NCBI RefSeq assembly: GCF_022288725.1
Contig: NZ_JAKNTA010000016.1
Coordinates: 88,353 to 152,352, forward strand
Direction of reading: 5' to 3'
DNA length: 64,000 nucleotides
Origin: Kitasatospora sp. A2-31
GTDB lineage: Bacteria; Actinomycetota; Actinomycetes; Streptomycetales; Streptomycetaceae
Part shown: positions 1 through 8,516 of the stretch, piece after piece
Position numbering within the stretch: the stretch's first letter is position 1
How the letters are laid out: each line of letters opens with the position of its first letter
Made by a program: the position numbers and the translations under genes
Notes under the pieces: model-generated
What the model was told of the DNA's origin: nothing
The model's database searches: none
The model's input: only the letters and a program-made list of their open reading frames with translations

Positions 1-336
1 GATCTCCGTCTTGGGCAGCTCGGGCACCGCGGTCTTCGCCGTGCTCAGGGCCTCCCCGGCCTGGTGGATCGCATCGCCGACGCCGACCGAGTACTCGGCC
101 AGCGCCGCACCCGACTTGTGGAAGTTCCCGGCCCACGCCTTGAAGGCCTCGCCGGCCGGCCCCTCCCACTGGATCTGGTCGACGTGGGACTTGAGGGCCG
201 CGCTGAGCTCCCTCAGGACCTCGCCCGCCGACTTCAGCTGGCTGCCCCGGCTCAGCACCTTGCTCGGGTCGGTACCGGCGACCATGGCCCTGAGCTGTTC
301 GTGGTTCTTGGCCTCGAAGTTCGTTCCGCCTGCCAT
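1..336 (-). CDS. WXG100-family type VII secretion substrate (3' end cut by window edge)
   Basis: The first 112 residues are present and the reading frame is open to the left edge, so the C-terminus is missing. The protein has the helix-turn-helix layout of WXG100/ESX proteins: a helical N-terminus (residues 5-50), the Trp-x-Gly turn (W57-E-G59, in QWEGPAGEAF) and a second helix after it. The start is ATG with GGGGAG about 8 nt upstream. It lies 43 bp after another small helical gene in the same direction, so the two are probably one operon. WXG100 proteins leave the cell through the EccC-driven ESX machinery, alone or as the N-terminal domain of a larger effector. Because the frame is still open past 100 residues, this could be the head of a longer secreted toxin rather than a lone 100-residue substrate. 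Confidence 0.8.
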   Translation of the reverse strand, partial: MAGGTNFEAKNHEQLRAMVAGTDPSKVLSRGSQLKSAGEVLRELSAALKSHVDQIQWEGPAGEAFKAWAGNFHKSGAALAEYSVGVGDAIHQAGEALSTAKTAVPELPKTEI

Positions 337-379
337 CACATGCTCCCCGTGTCAGTCGAAGTGTCGCGTCGTACCACCG

Positions 380-955
380 TCACAGCCCACCGGTCTGCGA
401 GCCCGGGCCGCCGCTCGGCGACCCGCCGAGACCGCTGTTCTTCGCCACGGCCCGGTGGGCGGCGGTCGTGTGCTCCTCGTTGCCCGCGTAGTTCGCCGCC
501 GCCGTCGCGACCGCCTTCGACATGGCCTCGATCTGCTTGACGAAGGTCTGGTGCATGCTCACCAGCTCGTTGTGGGTCCGCTGGTAGGCCGTCGTGACAT
601 CGGTGGACTGGGAGAAGTCCTTGCCGAAGTTGTCCCCGTGCAGCCGCTGTTCCTGCAGCTTCGCCTGCGCGGCGTCCGAACCCTCCATCGAGTCGAGCAG
701 CGCCTTGACCTTGTTCGTGAACGTGATCAGCGTGCCCAGCTCGACCTCGACGTTCTTGCTGCCGAACGCGGACACCAGCGCGGCCGCGCTGGTGTTGGTC
801 TCCGCGGAACGGACCATCTTCTCGGCGACGCCGAACACGGCACCGAACCAGCCACCGTGGTTGTCGTGCCCGAGCGAGAACGGCTTGTCGTCCAGGGGCG
901 GCGTCGCCGCGCCGTTCGTCGTGCTCGTACCGTCGCCTGCAGGCGCGTCTGCCAC
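380..955 (-). CDS. Small helical ESX-associated protein of unknown function
   Basis: 191 residues from a GTG preceded by GGAGAGG at about 9 nt; a longer upstream reading (to 1021) lacks a ribosome site. There is no signal peptide and no membrane segment. The middle (about residues 50-160) is two long amphipathic helices with Ala/Lys/Gln-rich heptads, and the tail is Gly/Ser/Pro-rich. I do not recognise a named family, but the helical hairpin shape, small size and position directly before a WXG100 gene make it a likely ESX partner or chaperone-like protein. That role is inferred from context, not from a motif. Confidence 0.65.
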   Translation of the reverse strand: MADAPAGDGTSTTNGAATPPLDDKPFSLGHDNHGGWFGAVFGVAEKMVRSAETNTSAAALVSAFGSKNVEVELGTLITFTNKVKALLDSMEGSDAAQAKLQEQRLHGDNFGKDFSQSTDVTTAYQRTHNELVSMHQTFVKQIEAMSKAVATAAANYAGNEEHTTAAHRAVAKNSGLGGSPSGGPGSQTGGL

Positions 956-1290
956 CGCGATCCACCTCTCCCCCGTGCGCGGGCGGCCCGCAAGCCCCCG
1001 CGCCCCGCAACACACCGTCAACTTCTCAGTCGTACAGTCCTACCGGTGCACCGGCCCCACCCGAGGGGACGGCAGGCACCCACGCCATCGTAGCCACCGC
1101 CTCCGTCGGACCGGCAGGGCCCATGGCACGACCGAACGCGATCGGTACGAACTTGACACGTACAACTCGCGTCCTGCGCCCGGAACCTGCACCGCCCGGC
1201 CGTACCGGCCCCCGGCCCCCGGCCCCCGAACGACGCCGGGCCGTGCGCGCGGGCCCGAAACCCGCCGCACGGCCCGACACCGAACGGAAC
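956..1290. other. Intergenic region, no gene seen
   Basis: 335 bp between the start of the leftward ESX-associated gene and the end of the leftward ABC-F gene. Short frames here (such as 1026-1280 on the minus strand) have no ribosome site and read as Arg/Gly/Pro noise. The less GC-rich piece around 1015-1040 is where a promoter for the ESX genes would be expected, but I see no convincing -35/-10 pair. Confidence 0.5.
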
Positions 1291-3111
1291 TCAGACCTGC
1301 TCGGCCAGCTCCAGCCAGCTCATCTCCAGCTGCTCCTTCTCGTCCCGGACGGCGCGCAGCTGCGCGTCCAGCTCCGCGACCTTGGAGAAGTCGGCCGCGT
1401 GCTCGGCGAGTTGGGTATGCAGCTTGGACTCCCTCTCGTCCAGCTTGGCGATCTGACGCTCCAGCTTCTGCATCTCCTTCTTCGCCGCGCGCGCGTCACC
1501 GGCCGACAGCGCGGGCGCCCCGGCGTCCGCGGCCGGTGCCGGAGCGGCGGCGGACGCGGCGGCAGCCGCAGCGGCCGCCATCCGGGCGCGCCGCTCCAGG
1601 TACTCGTCGATGCCGTTCGGCAGCATGCGCATCCGCTTGTCGCCGAGCAGCGCGTGCACCACGTCCGTGGTCCGCTCGATGAAGAAGCGGTCGTGGCTGA
1701 TCACGATCATCGAGCCGGGCCAGCCGTCGAGCAGGTCCTCCAGCTGGTTGAGCGTCTCGATGTCGAGGTCGTTGGTGGGCTCGTCCAGGAACAGGACGTT
1801 GGGCTCGTCCATCAGCAGCCGGAGCAGCTGGAGCCGGCGGCGCTCACCGCCCGACAGGTCGCCGACCGGGGTCCACTGCTTGTCCTTGCCGAAGCCGAAC
1901 TGCTCGCAGAGCTGGCCCGCGCTCATCTCCCGGCCCTTGCCGAGGTCGACCCGCGAGCGCACCTGCTCGACGGCCTGCAGCACCCGGGTGGTCGGCTCCA
2001 GCTCGGCGACCTCCTGCGAGAGGTACGCCAGCCGCACCGTCTTGCCGACCTTGATGACGCCGGAGGCGGGCTGCACGTCGCCCTCGGAGGCGTAGGCGTC
2101 GCGCAGGGCGCGCAGCAGCGAGGTCTTGCCGGCGCCGTTGACGCCGAGCAGGCCGATCCGGTCGCCGGGGCCGAGCTGCCAGGTCAGGTTCTCCAGCAGC
2201 AGCTTGGGGCCGGCCTTGACGGTCACGTTCTCCAGGTCGAAGACGGTCCGCCCGAGCCGGGCGTTGGCGAACTTCATCAGCTCGCTCTTGTCCCGCGGCT
2301 CCGGCACGTCGGCGATCAGGGCGTTGGCGGCCTCGATCCGGTAGCGCGGCTTGGAGGTCCGGGCGGGGGCGCCGCGGCGCAGCCAGGCGAGCTCCTTGCG
2401 CGCGAGGTTCTGGCGCTTCTGCTCCTCGACGGCCTCGATCCGGGAGCGCTCGGCGCGGGCGAAGACGTAGTCGGAGTAGCCGCCCTCGTACTCGTGGACG
2501 GAGCCGTGCTGGACGTCCCACATCCGGGTGCAGACCTGGTCGAGGAACCAGCGGTCGTGGGTGACGCAGACGAGGGCGGAGCGGCGGCTCTGCAGGTGCT
2601 TGGCGAGCCAGGCGATGCCCTCGACGTCGAGGTGGTTGGTGGGCTCGTCCAGGACGATCAGGTCGGGCGCGTCGAGCAGCAGCTTGGCGAGGGCGATCCG
2701 GCGGCGCTCGCCACCGGAGAGCGGGCCGATGACGGTGTCCAGGCCGTCGGCGAAGCCGGGCAGGTCGAGGCCGCCGAAGAGGCCCTCGATGATGTCGCGG
2801 ATCCGGGCGTCGCCGAGCCACTCGTGGTCGGCGCGGTCGGCGATGACCTCGTGCCGGATGGTGGCCTTCGGGTCGAGCGAGTCGTGCTGGGTGAGGACGG
2901 CCAGCTGCAGGCCGCCGGACCAGGTGATCCGGCCGCTGTCCGGCTCCTCCAGCTTGGCGAGCATCCGGATCAGGGTGGTCTTGCCGTCGCCGTTGCGCCC
3001 GACGACGCCGATCCGGTCCCCCTCACTGACGCCGAGGCTGACCCCGTCGAGAAGGGCCCGGGTGCCGTAGACCTTCGTGACGGACTCGATGGTGGCGAGG
3101 TTGACGGCCAC
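1291..3111 (-). CDS. ABC-F family ATPase, Uup-like
   Basis: 606 residues with two ABC domains in one chain and no membrane segments, as in ABC-F proteins, which act on ribosomes rather than as transporters. Domain 1 starts at once (Walker A GRNGDGKTT), followed by LSGGERRR and the Walker B LIVLDEPTNHLD. The inter-domain linker is helical and basic. Domain 2 has GVNGAGKTS, a second LSGGERRR and VLFLDEPTNDLD. The last ~100 residues hold an Ala-rich stretch and then a coiled coil (KEMQKLERQIAKLDE), the C-terminal domain seen in Uup-type members. The start is GTG at 3111 with AGGAG 10 nt upstream; the long N-terminal extension that is also open is non-coding. It follows ispE by 167 bp in the same direction. 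Confidence 0.9.
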   Translation of the reverse strand: MAVNLATIESVTKVYGTRALLDGVSLGVSEGDRIGVVGRNGDGKTTLIRMLAKLEEPDSGRITWSGGLQLAVLTQHDSLDPKATIRHEVIADRADHEWLGDARIRDIIEGLFGGLDLPGFADGLDTVIGPLSGGERRRIALAKLLLDAPDLIVLDEPTNHLDVEGIAWLAKHLQSRRSALVCVTHDRWFLDQVCTRMWDVQHGSVHEYEGGYSDYVFARAERSRIEAVEEQKRQNLARKELAWLRRGAPARTSKPRYRIEAANALIADVPEPRDKSELMKFANARLGRTVFDLENVTVKAGPKLLLENLTWQLGPGDRIGLLGVNGAGKTSLLRALRDAYASEGDVQPASGVIKVGKTVRLAYLSQEVAELEPTTRVLQAVEQVRSRVDLGKGREMSAGQLCEQFGFGKDKQWTPVGDLSGGERRRLQLLRLLMDEPNVLFLDEPTNDLDIETLNQLEDLLDGWPGSMIVISHDRFFIERTTDVVHALLGDKRMRMLPNGIDEYLERRARMAAAAAAAASAAAPAPAADAGAPALSAGDARAAKKEMQKLERQIAKLDERESKLHTQLAEHAADFSKVAELDAQLRAVRDEKEQLEMSWLELAEQV

Positions 3112-3278
3112 GTGTGCTGCGCTCCTGGTTCGACGGGCTCGGGGCTCGGAGGGAGCCGCGATCCTCCCCAGCCTAGTCGGCCGCCCGGGGGCCGGTCGGC
3201 CGTCCCCGGCGGGGCCGCGGCTCGCCCGGGCCGCGACTCGGGCCCTTCCCCGGCCGGCCCGGCCCTCCCCGGTGGCGG

Positions 3279-4205
3279 TCAGCCGCGCCCGGACACCGCC
3301 GCGCCGGGCACCGGCCCGTACGTGGCGTGCGCGGCCCGGCAGGTGCCGGACGCCCGCAGCGCCTCGGCGACCGCCGCGGCCGCGTCGGCGTCCTTGGCCA
3401 GGAAGGCGCAGGTCGGTCCCGAGCCGGAGACCAGGGCGCCGAGCGCGCCGGCCTCGGTGCCCGCCCGCAGGGTGTCGGCGAGTGCGGGCCGCAGCGAGAG
3501 GGCGGCCGGCTGGAGGTCGTTGGCGAGCGCGCCGGCCAGGGCGACGGCGTCGCCGTCGGCGAGGGCCGCGAGCAGCGCCGGGTCGGCGTCGGGGGTGGCG
3601 ACGTCGGTGTCGCCGGAGCCGGTGCCGGCCTCGTCGCGGAGGCGGTCGCACTCGCGGAAGACGGCCGGGGTGGAGAGTCCGCCGTCGGCGACGGCGAAGA
3701 CCCAGTGGAAGGTCCCGCCGACCGGCAGGGCCTCCAGGATCTCGCCCCGGCCGCGGCCCAGGGCGACGCCGCCGAGCAGTGCGAACGGCACGTCGGAGCC
3801 GAGCTCGGCGGCCAGCTCCAGCAGGGTGTCGAGCGGGGTGTCGAGCCCCCACAGCGCGTCGCAGGCCACCAGGGCCGCCGCGCCGTCGGCGCTGCCGCCG
3901 GCCATCCCGCCGGCCACCGGGATGGCCTTGTCGATGTGCAGGTGGACGCCCGGGTCGGCGATGCCGTGGTGGGCGGCGAGCAGCCGGGCCGCGCGGGCGG
4001 CGAGGTTGCTGTCGTCGAGCGGGACGACGGCGGCGTCCGGCCCCGAGCAGCTCAGGGTGACGCCGGTGCCGGCGGTCGCCGTGACCTCGTCGCCGAGGGC
4101 GACCGCGAAGAACACGTTGGCCAGGTCGTGGAAGCCGTCGGCGCGCAGGCCGCCGACCCCCAGCTGGACGTTGACCTTGGCGGGAACGCGGACGGTGACG
4201 CTCAC
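3279..4205 (-). CDS. ispE: 4-diphosphocytidyl-2-C-methyl-D-erythritol kinase
   Basis: 308 residues, normal length for IspE, a GHMP kinase that phosphorylates CDP-methylerythritol in the MEP isoprenoid pathway. The N-terminal [13 protein letters not shown] holds the Lys of the substrate pocket. The GHMP glycine-rich loop is [18 protein letters not shown] (about residues 92-109), and the C-terminal motif is [12 protein letters not shown]. Its ATG overlaps the rsmA stop codon by 4 nt (ATGA), so it should be translationally coupled to rsmA. Confidence 0.93.
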   Translation of the reverse strand: MSVTVRVPAKVNVQLGVGGLRADGFHDLANVFFAVALGDEVTATAGTGVTLSCSGPDAAVVPLDDSNLAARAARLLAAHHGIADPGVHLHIDKAIPVAGGMAGGSADGAAALVACDALWGLDTPLDTLLELAAELGSDVPFALLGGVALGRGRGEILEALPVGGTFHWVFAVADGGLSTPAVFRECDRLRDEAGTGSGDTDVATPDADPALLAALADGDAVALAGALANDLQPAALSLRPALADTLRAGTEAGALGALVSGSGPTCAFLAKDADAAAAVAEALRASGTCRAAHATYGPVPGAAVSGRG

Positions 4206-5110
4206 TCGGAGTCCTTCGCGGGCTTGTGCTCGGCGATGGCGGCGAACTGCTCGACGGTCAGCATCTCGCCGCGCAGCCTGTGGTCGATGCCGGCGGCGGC
4301 GAGCGCCTGCTCGGCCCCGGCCGGGGAGCCGGCCCAGCCGGCCAGGGCGGCCCGCAGGGTCTTGCGGCGCTGGGCGAACGCGGCGTCGACGACCGCGAAC
4401 ACCTCCTCGCGGGTGGCGGTGGTCTTCGGCGGCTCGCGGCGGATCAGCGAGACCAGGCCGGAGTCGACGTTCGGGGCGGGCCAGAAGACGTTGCGGCCGA
4501 TCGCGCCGGCCCGCTTCACGTCCGCGTACCAGTTGGCCTTGACCGACGGGACGCCGTACACCTTGTTGCCTGGCTTGGCGGCGAGCCGGTCGGCGACCTC
4601 GCTCTGCACCATGACGAGGGTGCGCTCGATGCTGGGGAAGGTCGCCAGCATGTGCAGCAGCACCGGGACCGCCACGTTGTAGGGGAGGTTGGCGACCAGT
4701 GCGGTCGGCGCCGGCCCGGGCAGCTCGGTGACCTCCATGGCGTCGCTGAACACCAGGTCGAAGGCGTCCGCCTTCTCCGGCATCCGGGCGGCGACGGTGT
4801 CCGGCAGGTGCCGGGCCAGCACCGGGTCGATCTCGACGGCCGTGACGTGCGAGGCGACCTCCAGCAGCGCCAGGGTGAGCGAGCCGAGGCCCGGCCCGAC
4901 CTCCACCACGGCGTCCTCGCCGGTCACCCCGCCCGCGCGGACGATCCGCCGCACGGTGTTGCCGTCGATGACGAAGTTCTGCCCGCGCTGCTTGGTCGGC
5001 TTCACGCCGAACGCGTCGGCCAGTGCCCGGATGTCCGCGCTGCCCAGCAGAGGGGTCCCCCCGGCCGGAGGCTGGGGGCGGCTGTCAGGGGTGGGGTCGG
5101 TGGTGCTCAC
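4202..5110 (-). CDS. rsmA: 16S rRNA (adenine1518-N6/adenine1519-N6)-dimethyltransferase
   Basis: 302 residues matching KsgA/RsmA, which dimethylates two adjacent adenosines near the 3' end of 16S rRNA during small-subunit maturation. Visible motifs are the RNA-binding entry [10 protein letters not shown], the SAM-binding [15 protein letters not shown] (motif I), the acidic loop VTAVEID, and the catalytic [11 protein letters not shown] (NLPY, motif IV). A ~25-residue Pro-rich N-terminus precedes the core. It ends in an ATGA overlap with ispE. It starts 114 bp after tatD; in streptomycetes rpfB usually sits in this gap but is absent here. Confidence 0.94.
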   Translation of the reverse strand: MSTTDPTPDSRPQPPAGGTPLLGSADIRALADAFGVKPTKQRGQNFVIDGNTVRRIVRAGGVTGEDAVVEVGPGLGSLTLALLEVASHVTAVEIDPVLARHLPDTVAARMPEKADAFDLVFSDAMEVTELPGPAPTALVANLPYNVAVPVLLHMLATFPSIERTLVMVQSEVADRLAAKPGNKVYGVPSVKANWYADVKRAGAIGRNVFWPAPNVDSGLVSLIRREPPKTTATREEVFAVVDAAFAQRRKTLRAALAGWAGSPAGAEQALAAAGIDHRLRGEMLTVEQFAAIAEHKPAKDSE

Positions 5111-5224
5111 GCGCCAAGGATACGGGCGCGGCGGCCCCTCGCCGTTCGACGGCCGCCGCGCACCCGGTCTCCGGCGGACCGTTGCGGCCCGGCCCCGGGG
5201 GGTGTCCTGCGCGGGGCGACCGGC

Positions 5225-6106
5225 TCAGTATCCGAAGGCCCGGGCCGTGTTCGCCGCGATCGCCGCCGACAGCTCGTCCTCGTGCAGCCCGAGGGTCTCG
5301 GCCATCGAACGCACCGTGACCGGGATCAGGTAGGGCGCGTTGGGGCGGCCCCGGTACGGGTGCGGGGTGAGGAAGGGCGCGTCGGTCTCGACCAGGACGC
5401 GGTCCAGCGGGGTGGCGAGGAGGGCGTCGCGCAGCGGCTGGTTGGCCTTGAAGGTGACCGGGCCGGCGAACGAGAGGTACCAGCCGTGCTCGGCGCAGAC
5501 CTTGGCCATCTCGGCGTCGCCGGAGTAGCAGTGGAAGACGGTCCGCTCGGGGGCGCCCTCCTCCAGCAGGACGGCGATGACGTCCTCGTGGGCGTCCCGG
5601 TCGTGGATCACCAGGGCCTTGCCGTGCCGCTTGGCCATCTCGATGTGGCGGCGGAACGACTCCTTCTGGATCTCCACGCCCTCCGGGCCGGTCCGGAAGT
5701 AGTCCAGGCCGGTCTCGCCGACCGCGACCACCTGCGGCAGTGCGGCGAGCGCGTCGATCTCGGCGAGCGCCGCGTCGAGTGCGGCCCGCCCGCCGGCCGG
5801 GCGCTGCTGCCCGGACCAGCCGTCGGGGTCGCCGAGGTGGATGCGCGGCGCCTCGTTGGGGTGCAGGGCGACGGCCGCGTGCACCTGCTCGAACCGGGCC
5901 GCCAGTTCGGCGGCCCAGCGGGAGCCGGGCACGTCGCAGCCGACCTGGACGACCGTGGTCACGCCGACGGAGGCGGCGCGGGCCAGGCCCTCCTCCGGGG
6001 TGCCGGACTGCATGTCCAGGTGGGTGTGCGAGTCGGCCACCGCCACCGCCAGCGGGGCGGGCAGCGGCGGTGGCGTCGACCGGTCGTCGTCCGTCTTCTT
6101 CGGCAT
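5225..6106 (-). CDS. tatD: TatD-family metal-dependent DNase
   Basis: 293 residues of the TatD amidohydrolase-like TIM barrel, a 3'-5' exonuclease/DNase family. The metal ligands are visible: SHTHLD near residue 27, GETGLDYF around residue 130, the His of VIHDRDA, FHCYSG, and the C-terminal VETDAPFLTPHPYRG. The ATG overlaps the metG stop by 4 nt (ATGA), so metG and tatD are coupled. The frame stays open well upstream, but that part is the shadow of metG. Confidence 0.92.
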   Translation of the reverse strand: MPKKTDDDRSTPPPLPAPLAVAVADSHTHLDMQSGTPEEGLARAASVGVTTVVQVGCDVPGSRWAAELAARFEQVHAAVALHPNEAPRIHLGDPDGWSGQQRPAGGRAALDAALAEIDALAALPQVVAVGETGLDYFRTGPEGVEIQKESFRRHIEMAKRHGKALVIHDRDAHEDVIAVLLEEGAPERTVFHCYSGDAEMAKVCAEHGWYLSFAGPVTFKANQPLRDALLATPLDRVLVETDAPFLTPHPYRGRPNAPYLIPVTVRSMAETLGLHEDELSAAIAANTARAFGY

Positions 6107-7728
6107 CAGGCGGTCGGCTTCTCTTCCAGGCGGGGGAACAGGATCTCGCCCTTGGTGACGGTGGCGCCGGCGGGCAGCCGGCCCCAGTCCGCCGCGGTGG
6201 CGACGGTCTGGGCGGACAGCGCGCCGAGGCCGGCCGCTTCGGCGCCCAGCGAGGCCCAGAGCTTCTCGGCGGTGGCCGGCATCACCGGGTTGAGCAGGAC
6301 GGCGGTCGCCCGCAGCGCCTCGGCGGCGGTGTAGAGGATGGTGGCCAGCCGCGCCCGGCCCTCCTCCGAGTCGTCCTTGGCGACCTTCCACGGCTCCTGC
6401 TCGGTGAGGTAGCCGTTGACCTGCTTGACGAAGTCGAAGACGGCGGCGATGCCGCCGGCGAAGTCCAGCTCCTCGCCGATCTTCCGGTCCGCGGCCGCGA
6501 CGGCGGCGGTCAGGCCGTCGGCCACGGCCTGCTCGGCGGCGCCCGCGGCGGTGGCGGCGGGCAGCACGCCGTCGAAGTACTTGCCGACCATGGCCGCGAC
6601 CCGCGAGGCGAGGTTGCCGAAGTCGTTGGCCAGCTCGGAGGTGTACCGGGCGGAGAAGTCCTCCCAGGAGAACGAGCCGTCGGTGCCGAACGGGATCGCC
6701 CGCAGGAAGTAGTAGCGGTAGGCGTCCACGCCGAAGTGCGAGGTGAGGTCGGTCGGGGCGATGCCGGTCAGGTTGGACTTGGACATCTTCTCGCCGCCGA
6801 CCATCAGCCAGCCGTTGGCCACGACCCGCTTGGGCAGGGGCAGCCCGGCGGCCATCAGCATCGCGGGCCAGATCACCGCGTGGAAGCGCAGGATGTCCTT
6901 GCCGACCAGGTGGACGGAGGCGGGCCAGAGCTCGGCGAAGCGCTCCGGGTCGGTGCCGTAGCCGGCCGCGGTGATGTAGTTCTGCAGGGCGTCCACCCAC
7001 ACGTACAGGACGTGCTTCTCGTCCCAGGGCAGCGGCACGCCCCAGTTGAAGGTGGAGCGGGAGATCGAGAGGTCCTTGAGGTCCTGCTCGACGAAGCGCA
7101 GCACCTCGTTGCGGGCCGAGGCGGGCTGGATGAAGTCCGGGTTGGCGGCGTAGAACTCCAGCAGCTTCGGGCCGTACGCGGAGAGGCGGAAGAAGTAGTT
7201 CTCCTCCTCCAGCCACTCGACGGGCCGCTTGTGCACCGCGCAGAGCTTCTCGCCCTCGGTGGCGCCGTCCAGCAGTTCGGCCGGGAGCTTGTACTCCTCG
7301 CAGCCGACGCAGTACGGGCCGGAGTAGCCGCCCTTGTAGATCTCGCCCTTGTCGTGGAGGTCCTGGACGAACTCCTGAACCCGGGCGGTGTGCCGCTCCT
7401 GGGTGGTGCGGATGAAGTCGTCGTTGGCGATCTCCAGGTGCTGCCAGAGCGGCTTCCACTCCTCCTCGACCAGCTTGTCGCACCACTCCTGCGGGCTGAC
7501 GCCGTTGGCCTCGGCGGTGCGCAGGATCTTCTGGCCGTGCTCGTCGGTGCCGGTCAGGAACCAGACCTTCTCACCGCGCTGGCGGTGCCAGCGGGTCAGC
7601 ACGTCGCCGGCCACCGTGGTGTAGGCGTGGCCCAGGTGCGGGCGATCGTTGACGTAGTAGATCGGGGTGGAAACGTAGTACGCCGGGGTGGTGCTCCCGG
7701 TGGTGCTGTGCTCTGCAGTGGCCGCCAT
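6106..7728 (-). CDS. metG: Methionine--tRNA ligase
   Basis: 540 residues from ATG 7728; an in-frame TTG at 7737 is possible but has no better ribosome site. It charges initiator and elongator tRNA-Met. The class I signature appears as HLGH in PHLGHAYTTVAGD, and the catalytic loop as KMSKS in GGEKMSKSNLTGI. The connective-peptide insertion has CVGCEEYK and a later lone Cys (EKLCAVH), so any zinc site would be incomplete. The anticodon-binding helical domain has the ELANDFGNLASR motif, and there is no appended C-terminal tRNA-binding domain. It heads the metG-tatD coupled pair. Confidence 0.95.
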   Translation of the reverse strand: MAATAEHSTTGSTTPAYYVSTPIYYVNDRPHLGHAYTTVAGDVLTRWHRQRGEKVWFLTGTDEHGQKILRTAEANGVSPQEWCDKLVEEEWKPLWQHLEIANDDFIRTTQERHTARVQEFVQDLHDKGEIYKGGYSGPYCVGCEEYKLPAELLDGATEGEKLCAVHKRPVEWLEEENYFFRLSAYGPKLLEFYAANPDFIQPASARNEVLRFVEQDLKDLSISRSTFNWGVPLPWDEKHVLYVWVDALQNYITAAGYGTDPERFAELWPASVHLVGKDILRFHAVIWPAMLMAAGLPLPKRVVANGWLMVGGEKMSKSNLTGIAPTDLTSHFGVDAYRYYFLRAIPFGTDGSFSWEDFSARYTSELANDFGNLASRVAAMVGKYFDGVLPAATAAGAAEQAVADGLTAAVAAADRKIGEELDFAGGIAAVFDFVKQVNGYLTEQEPWKVAKDDSEEGRARLATILYTAAEALRATAVLLNPVMPATAEKLWASLGAEAAGLGALSAQTVATAADWGRLPAGATVTKGEILFPRLEEKPTA

Positions 7729-7806
7729 GGTCGGCAAGCTTAATCGCGTGCGAGGGCCGCCCTCGACCGATCACTCGGGGCGGGCGGCCCGGCACGGGTG
7801 GCCCTG

Positions 7807-7831
7807 GCGCCGCCCCGCGGCGGGGCGGCGC
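7807..7831 (-). terminator. GC-rich hairpin downstream of the zinc-ribbon gene
   Basis: A near-continuous palindrome, arms GCGCCGCCCCGC and its exact complement around a single central G. It begins 9 bp past the stop of the 7840-8280 gene, in the gap before metG. Confidence 0.6.
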
Positions 7832-7839
7832 AGCGGCGG

Positions 7840-8280
7840 TCAGCCGGTCAGCCGCGACCAGAACCGGGCCCAGCGTCCGCGCGGTCTGGCCGGCTCGGCC
7901 GTCGTCGGGGCCGCGGCGGGAGGAGCGCCGGCGGGCTCGGCGTGCGCCGAGTACCCGGGGGCGTGGTGCCGGGGCTGGTCCGCGGACGCCACCCGGCCCT
8001 CGCGCATGATCCGGACGGTGTGGCCGCCGCAGCCCGGGCAGGTCGGCTTGAGCAGAGGGGACGGCACCCGGACGCCGTTGGCGTGGTACTCGAACACGAC
8101 GTGCCCGTCCCGGCCCACGTGGTGCTCGATGTCGTACGTCTGCTCCCAGCCGTACCCGCAGCTCAGGCAGGCGAAGGAGTACGCCTCCCGGACGGTCTCG
8201 ACGGGAGTGTGCGGCCGGCCGGTCAGGCCGGGGTCGCTCAGCGCATTGCCACCGCGGGGGCTACCGATCGTCTCACTCAT
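7840..8280 (-). CDS. Conserved actinobacterial zinc-ribbon protein of unknown function
   Basis: 146 residues. Two CxxC knuckles are clear, CLSCGYGWEQTYD and CPGCGGHTVRIM, separated by about 45 residues that include an HHVGRDGHVVFEYHANG segment; together they look like one split zinc ribbon. The C-terminus is Ala/Pro-rich and ends in a basic GRWARFWSRL tail. There is no signal peptide. I recognise the arrangement as a conserved streptomycete hypothetical protein but know of no assigned function. Confidence 0.8.
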   Translation of the reverse strand: MSETIGSPRGGNALSDPGLTGRPHTPVETVREAYSFACLSCGYGWEQTYDIEHHVGRDGHVVFEYHANGVRVPSPLLKPTCPGCGGHTVRIMREGRVASADQPRHHAPGYSAHAEPAGAPPAAAPTTAEPARPRGRWARFWSRLTG

Positions 8281-8516
8281 AGCCGTCTCCCAGCGCCCGC
8301 CGGGCCCTCGCCCGGCTGGGTCTTTCCCATCCAGGAAATGCCCGGAACACCCCGGCCGATGCCCGTCTTGTGAAGACTTGGGAGCGGGTTGGGAATCCCT
8401 ATACGAAAGGGTGGATCCTGTCCCGAAATCCCGACCGAAGCTTCAGCTCGACGGGTGTTTACCAGGGGCCTTCCCTCCAAGGTACGCGTCCGCACCGGGA
8501 GCGGCACCCCCGGATC

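Noticed and set aside
1026-1280. 84-codon minus-strand frame between the ESX and ABC-F genes
   Set aside because: No ribosome site and Arg/Gly/Pro-dominated translation without family resemblance.
1123-4542. Very long plus-strand open frame (over 1,100 codons)
   Set aside because: It is antisense to the ABC-F ATPase, ispE and rsmA. High GC suppresses stops on the opposite strand; composition is His/Gly/Val-poor-complexity noise.
8277-8507. 76-codon minus-strand frame overlapping the zinc-ribbon start by ATGA
   Set aside because: The overlap looks like coupling, but third-position GC is low, no ribosome site precedes it and the peptide resembles no family; it is read as the promoter region of the 7840-8280 gene.
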